DNA from: Ceratodon purpureus
Lineage: Eukaryota > Streptophyta > Bryopsida > Pseudoditrichales > Ditrichaceae
Direction: 5' to 3'
DNA: 64,000 bases
Assembly (NCBI GenBank): GCA_014871385.1
Contig: CM026425.1
Span: forward strand, 16,944,637 to 17,008,636
Under the pieces are notes generated by a model. The model saw only the letters and a list, made by a program, of their open reading frames with translations, was not told where the DNA came from and did no database searches. Numbering within the stretch: position 1 is the first letter of the stretch; every line of letters begins with the position of its first letter. A program made the position numbers and the translations under genes. Positions 58,135-64,000 of this stretch are shown in pieces.

Positions 58135-60261
58135 GGCCGGATGTTTCTACTTTATATGCTAATGATCATATGTGAAATGGTTCAACCAGTGAATACCGAC
58201 GGCCCATCATGTGTCATAGTTTTTTGAAATCCTATTTGTAACACGTTGCATCTCACAGCATGAGCAGGCTCGTTGTGCTTACACGGCTGTGTCTAGGAGT
58301 TATATTAAATTCCATATTGCGACAGTATTCTGGTGGAGTGCTACTTTATTTAGTGTAATGAGTACGAACGCCAGACTAGGTGACTCGGAATGTTTTTACC
58401 GTCCTTCGAGATCAGAATTGGGATGTAAGCTTTTCACGACATATAGCTGAACTTTCCCCTGCACTGTTTCCGTTGTAAGATGTTATTTGTATGTTGTTGG
58501 TGATGATGTCTTGACGTTTCACATCGTTATTATGTCGGTGGTCTGCTATGGTAACAAGTGAATGAGGCCATTTGGAGAGGATGAAGCCTGAATTGATCGG
58601 TTCATATTATATGTTGTTTAATAACGAATTGAATACCTGGAGTAGTTGTTTCGAAAGGAAATGACTGAAAGAAGATTCATAGACTCAACACTTTAACTCG
58701 GAACTTATTCCTTACTTCGGTGATTACAATGTACTGGCGCATGTTCCTACAAGATTCAGTTTAAATTCTCAAAGGATACCATAAAATTTAAATGAAAACG
58801 TTGAATTGTACAAAATTATAACTCTTTACAGTGGTATTCTGTAAAAGTGAATGAAGAATGGAACAATATATTGATGCAAGAAGTAAAATTTGTTGCATGA
58901 TAAAACAACTACAATGAATATATGGTGGATAATGATGAAAATAAAACACCAAATGCGTATAATCCTCGGTTCTACAGATGGATTTGATTAAATGTTGGCA
59001 GATATCTTTTATTTACAAAATCATGAGGAAGAGTTTTAAGGTGAAGATTCTTTCACAAACCATAGTGCTCATATTGGCAAACATATTTCAAATAACATAT
59101 AGAATGTAACAGTAGTAACAATAGAAGGAAACTATTACCCTTAGTTTAAATTATGATCCTTTAACACATGAGAACCATAACCTCTAATTTTTGGATGAGA
59201 ATGGGTGTCTTCCACTTTAGATATCCAACAATAAGCCAATTGGTCAATTGTGATAGGGCACAATTTAACCATCTATACCGATATGGGTAGATTATCTTGT
59301 TGGTAAGCCCTTCTATCCACATCTGAAAGATTACTGCTCGTAAATGTGTTGCTTTCACATCACAGGCTCACAAGACTAGCAGATCTAACCATTCCATCGT
59401 TCACTTCTTCGCTAGTTTCTTATTTGTTTCTTCACTTCTACATGAAGCACTCTGAAGTGCTTGACATGGACTAGTGGTTGGCTGAACTTGCTGGATACAA
59501 AGCAAAAGAATTCCTCCTGGCCATGTTTGAATGAGATAAGCATTTTCTACAATTATGTCAATAGGGGTTCAATGTGAACTAATTAGAGCTATGGACGTAG
59601 TGACAAGACAAAAAAACAAGATGGACTATGATTTTGACACTATTTCTTTGTCGGGTTTTTGCAGTCCTCAGGACAGATCAAAGACAGCTACAAATCACAT
59701 GTAACATTGCTTCACCATTGAAGAGCTTCAGTTTCCTCACTCAAAACAGAAACAATACCATGTCTGCACATGCTCAGAAAAGGTGTAAACTAGTGCTTTT
59801 TGTAATTACAACTTTATACAAACACCGAATAAAATGTTAAGACATAACTCTGGTACAGAGCACATGTCACACTACCACGGCAAACATGGAGGCAGATGTC
59901 AAAAAAATCCAATCTGCGCCGAACCGGTCTTCAAATCTCAATTCTGCACGAGTCTGACATCCTCTCCAACCAAGTCACTGCACACATAACATCAAGGCCA
60001 ATAAGCCATTCGTCTCACAGCTCTGAAACCAACCATCCAATGACTGACACAATATCATACAAACAACCCTAATAAAGATTTTCCTGAACCCTAAAATAAA
60101 ATGAACCACATAGGACCCCAACCCCGCAGTCACCTAATGCGAACCAAACACAGAACTTGCCTTGCAGCAATAACTGGCCAAACATGGGCATCATGCAAGT
60201 AATCACAACCGGTTCAACTACCGACAAAGAAAACTCACATCCACATAGCAGCAACAACAGC
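58135..60261. other. intergenic DNA downstream of SF3B5
   Basis: It includes the SF3B5 3' UTR. No further gene recognised. Confidence 0.5.
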
Positions 60262-60552
60262 CTACTCAAGATGAGTATCAGTCTCGCCCCGTCGCACTTC
60301 CAGAATATCCTCAGCCTTGGTAGCAACAGAAGCCCCTCTGGGATCCAAAATCTTCTCAGCGTCTACCCCAGCCAGCGGCTTGCTAGTATGGCCCGGGTCC
60401 TTCCGCAGCTCCACGTTCCCGCTCTCCGTCTCGTGAATCTCCGCCGTCCTGTGCAGCCCCGTGGCGTCGTGGTGCGGATGCTCCTCCATACTAGGCCGCT
60501 CCCGCATCTCCCCGGACCTGTCGAGCGTGGGGCCATCGGACGCCATCGCCAA
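60262..60552 (-). CDS. small hydrophilic protein, function unknown
   Basis: A 96-residue ORF beginning MAMASDGPTLDRSGEMRER and rich in Glu, Arg, His and Asp, with no Cys, no hydrophobic segment and almost no aromatic residues, so probably disordered. GC-rich third positions contrast with the AT-rich surroundings, and the ATG lies in a purine context (GGCGATGGCG), both of which favour a real gene. The general composition recalls small stress- or desiccation-related plant proteins, but no family motif is recognised. Upstream, the minus strand is also open and C-rich to about 60830, consistent with a 5' UTR or an unrecognised first exon. Confidence 0.45.
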   Translation of the reverse strand: MAMASDGPTLDRSGEMRERPSMEEHPHHDATGLHRTAEIHETESGNVELRKDPGHTSKPLAGVDAEKILDPRGASVATKAEDILEVRRGETDTHLE

Positions 60553-62278
60553 ACCCTGGGAAGCTCTCCTGAAAGTAACGCTGATGACACCAACTTACAG
60601 TGAACGATGGCACTTAGTGTGGGCGAGAGATCGAGTTCGCAGATGGTTGAGAGAATGAGGATCGGGAGGGATTTCACTGGGTTGGGGATTTGAAGGTGGG
60701 AGGGTATGGGTAATGGGTTGTGGTGGGGTGCCACTTGGGGGGGCGTGGGGGTGCCATGTGGGGGGGAATTTGTCCACGCTGGACTCGTCTGGAGCTTGGA
60801 TAGGGTCCACTTTGCGTTTGGCAAGTGTCATTTTGGGGTGATAATGTTGGGGTGTTGGAGTGGGGCCCGGAGGGACGGGGAGTTGGATTTTAAATACTTT
60901 TCTAATTCAGATTTTTTTAATTAAGTGGGTGATCGATGCATGGTGACCCACACCCTTGTAAACTGTGATTTTGACACAATGTTAATATATAGTTTGCGTA
61001 GTTAAAACGATTCAAAATGAGGATACTGTTGTGTGATATTAGAAATGTGTGTAGGATTTTACGCTATTCAGTGTATGGATTGGGTGGATAATGTCGACTT
61101 TGGGTGTAATGATGGCAATGAATGTTTAGTATTCTTATACAGTGGAACAAAGATCTTTGGCTTTAATCCAAAATCACAAGTAGGGCTCATTCTTCAAACC
61201 AAGGAATAATAAGTGAGTTCTTACCCAAATTTTTAGTATAAACTTAAATAAAAAAAACCACAGCCTATAGCGAAGCTATGATCATATTACTAAAAACACC
61301 AAAGTCCAAACTATAACTTTAAAACAATACTTGTAGAATACAAGTTGATTAACATTATCGATTGTAGCCTAAAGAAATAATTATCCACTTTTGTCATATA
61401 GGATTGTAATTGGATTTTTTTATCCAAGGAAAACAGATTTAATTTAATTCTTCTTTAGTAAAAGTTCAAAAACTAGATATTGAAGTTATTCATCAATGAT
61501 TTTTTTAATTTTCTTAGGCTCTAATCCAATGTTTTTATATGTGATTTCATCAGAAAAATATTAATTTAAATGTACACAAGGCACTAATTTTCTAATCTCA
61601 CTAAAGTTCTAAATTACAAGATAGTTATCTTTTGTTATGCATTCATGTTGAATAAAGAAGCAATTAGATTTAGACCTTGCAATTATTGTTTAGATTGGTT
61701 ACAATTGTGAATTGAATTACACTTTTGGTTTCTACTTCAATGACATTTTTCTTTGAGATTTGTATTTAGATGACTACTCAAACACAATCAATCTAAAGAC
61801 CATCATGAGATTCATTGTTGTAGTAGTGGTTGAGGTTGGAGAGCAAAGTCACGTCCACCTACATAGGTGAAAATGGCAACCAATTACATTGAAGTGAAAC
61901 ATAAAAAATTAAACAATGGGAATGTGAAATGGAATTGAATAATGCAATGTTGGCATTGTATGGTGTAAATGGTCACATGTCAGAAATATTCTTGTTGAGT
62001 TGAAAGAAGTTTTCATTCTTCTATGTGGTCACACTTTTACTATTGAAGTGAATATTCTACATGGATGTCTTAATGCATGAATGTGGATTCTATCATAACG
62101 TGGTGCTATAGACTAGTTAGATTGTACATGTAATGTAAACACCCAAATGAAATTATTTGACATTTAATTGAACTTGATACTCCAAACTACTTTATATCCG
62201 CATGATTTTAAAGGGGTAATGTGATCCTCATACATATGATGGACACCCAAGTTGATATTGACTCTTAATGTTTCCAAG
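60553..62278. other. intergenic DNA
   Basis: G-rich near 60700-60880 (on the plus strand), then AT-rich. No gene recognised. Confidence 0.5.
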
Positions 62279-62500
62279 TAAGGTAGAAGGTTTCAAAACC
62301 AACCGAGTTCTAATTCCAAAAGAATCTAGACCGTGCATTTATATTAGAAGAGAAATCTAGCCACATCATAGAACTCTTATTGGATGTTGACCGAAATGAT
62401 AAACTATCCATGGCTTATCTAGATTTAGGTTTTAGGATGATTATTGTGCCTAGATTCTCCTGGAATTAGAACTCGGTTGGTTTTGGAGCCCTCTACCTTA
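62279..62500. mobile_element. 222-bp foldback MITE
   Basis: The left end TAAGGTAGAAGG and AACCAACCGAGTTCTAATTC is mirrored by the right end, which finishes CTACCTTA at 62500. Arms are about 52 bp with a few mismatches. No sure target duplication. Confidence 0.75.
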
Positions 62501-64000
62501 TATTGCATTGGGGAGTTCTTGTTTGAACTCGTCATTGCTTTTGAAATTTTTATACAATTCAAGAATTTTCCATTACAACCTTCCACTCTCCAATTCATAC
62601 CTTCCAAATGCTATAAAGTTGTCTCAATGTGTAAACGTATGCATGTTGTGCATGCTATATCAATAAATCTACAAGTAAATCTATTATTTTGCTAATAAAA
62701 GTTAATCTCATATCTAAATCTTTCCTTTTCCATACACAAATATTGTTGCCACTAGTTGGACTGATGTTCATATGTACATCCACTAATACTCAATAGTAAA
62801 TCCTTCTACATTTTCAACCAAAGTTTTGACTTCCTTGCACAAATTACTCCGTTTAGTTAAATTGATCCGACAAGTAAATGGAAATCATACAATTGTGTAG
62901 TCACCCATCGTTTTGCAATTATCCGTATAAATTCCATTCTATCAATCAACTCAAAGTGATTGTAATTGATAAATACCATTCTCCATTTCTAGATCTCTTG
63001 GTGCAATTGAACACTATTTCAACTAGTATATAGATTTTTTTTTAAGTTACAACACCTTATACACTTTCAAAATTCCAAACATTTAAAAGGTTAAATTTTT
63101 AAATTGTAAGCAATGAATGCTCAAACCTTCCAAAATTAACTAAAGGTTTTTATTTCTAAGACTTAGTAAATGATATATGTCATATTAAGTCATATTAAGT
63201 CATATTATTCAAATATTTAAATATTAATCCACTTTCAATGACATTTTTGAAAATATCAAAAGCCTAGGTATTAAATTGTTTAGACCAAAATCAATATTAC
63301 AAAATTAAAAGATATTTTCTAAAATATCCAAATCTTCCAATACTATTTAAAATTTATGTATATATTTATTGAAAATTCATTTAATATATATATATATATT
63401 TATTCCAAATGTATTTTAAATTGATTTCTGTTTGATATTTAATTCCAGGGTTCCCAGCGTGGTTCGTAGCACGGTTGGAAGGCGGAGGGGGCGTCGGCGT
63501 GGGGAGTGGAAAGGGGTTGTGGAATCTGGGAGCAAGGCCACTACCTTGTCGGCACTCGCAGCCCACTGCCCCACCCAGACAAGCTCACGCGCACCGCATC
63601 TCCATCACATCCCTCTCTCATCACTCATCACGCATCATCCCCCGTGCCCCGTGCCCCATCGCATCAAATCCACTTCAACCATCACGAACGAACAAATAAA
63701 CAAACAAACTCCCCAGCACACGACAAAACTGCACTTGATCCACTCTCAACACTCCCAACTCCAACTCAAAGCTCGCCAACCCCATGGATGGGCGTCCCAC
63801 CACCTTCCTGCCATCACACCGCACTTGCCCATCGACCTCACGCATCTCCTCATCGCGCCCTCAATCCACGCTTGCCGTGTCCAGGAACCCTCACACTTGG
63901 TATTCCATCATACCATCGCACCATCCCATTCTCACCTCCACTGCAGTCCTCTCGTAAGCTTACTCACAGTCTTTCTCATCCCGCCCATTGGAAGTATCTC
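62501..64000. other. AT-rich DNA, then C-rich low-complexity edge
   Basis: AT-rich until about 63440, including a short (TA)n near 63385. From about 63475 the composition changes abruptly to GC/C-rich with CCCCGTG repeats and CATCxC motifs. This resembles the 5' region of a gene lying beyond the window, but no exon could be assigned. Confidence 0.4.

Noticed and set aside
63475-63699. 74-residue Gly/Pro-rich ORF at the right edge
   Set aside because: Low-complexity translation of a GC-rich tract; more likely a 5' flank of a gene outside the window.

Overview
Nuclear DNA of a land plant. The evidence is GT-AG spliced genes for a ZAR1-like LRR receptor kinase, a thylakoid-lumen FKBP18-type isomerase and the splicing factor SF3B5, a plant NB-ARC-LRR gene, and CACTA, MULE, L1-type LINE and SINE elements. 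Short introns, an RPW8/CC-like NLR encoded in one exon, and an RLE-type retroelement carrying RNase H are compatible with a seed-free plant (bryophyte or lycophyte). That placement is inference; the sequence does not fix the species.

Layout. 0-6.4 kb: coding remains of a CACTA (En/Spm) transposon, with a transposase-associated zinc motif on the minus strand and Ptta-type accessory ORFs on the plus strand, ending near a CACTA-type inverted end. 6.4-12.3 kb: AT-rich DNA with a diverged tandem repeat, a 5S rRNA-headed SINE and a 1.2 kb non-autonomous CACTA whose ends match the one at 6.4 kb. 12.3-17.2 kb: a decayed CDPK-related kinase (CRK) pseudogene holding a 1.8 kb CACTA with a perfect 3-bp target duplication, next to a near-perfect 358-bp palindrome, then a U2-like fragment and a minisatellite. 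19.2-24.3 kb: an NLR gene on the minus strand whose long LRR array is split by two copies of a ~737-bp inverted-repeat element. 24.3-37 kb: AT-rich and gene-poor, with small foldback elements and SINE tails.

37.1-40.5 kb: the 3' part of an unusual non-LTR retroelement (chromodomain-like and methyltransferase-like segments, RNase H, CCHC, R2-type restriction-like endonuclease), followed by a tRNA-type SINE with 11-bp target duplications. 41.5-45.9 kb: an L1-type LINE (APE, reverse transcriptase, zf-RVT) with a 526-bp MULE-like element inserted and a 9-bp target duplication. 47.3-58.1 kb: the ordinary gene block, with an LRR-III receptor kinase (6 exons, minus), FKBP18 (8 exons, minus) and SF3B5 (4 exons, plus, head-to-head with FKBP18). 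60.3 kb: a possible small hydrophilic protein gene. The rest holds one more foldback element and C-rich low-complexity sequence at the right edge.

The host genes act in separate processes (surface signalling, chloroplast-lumen folding, pre-mRNA splicing, intracellular immunity) and form no pathway cluster. What ties the window together is repeated nesting of mobile elements in and beside genes.
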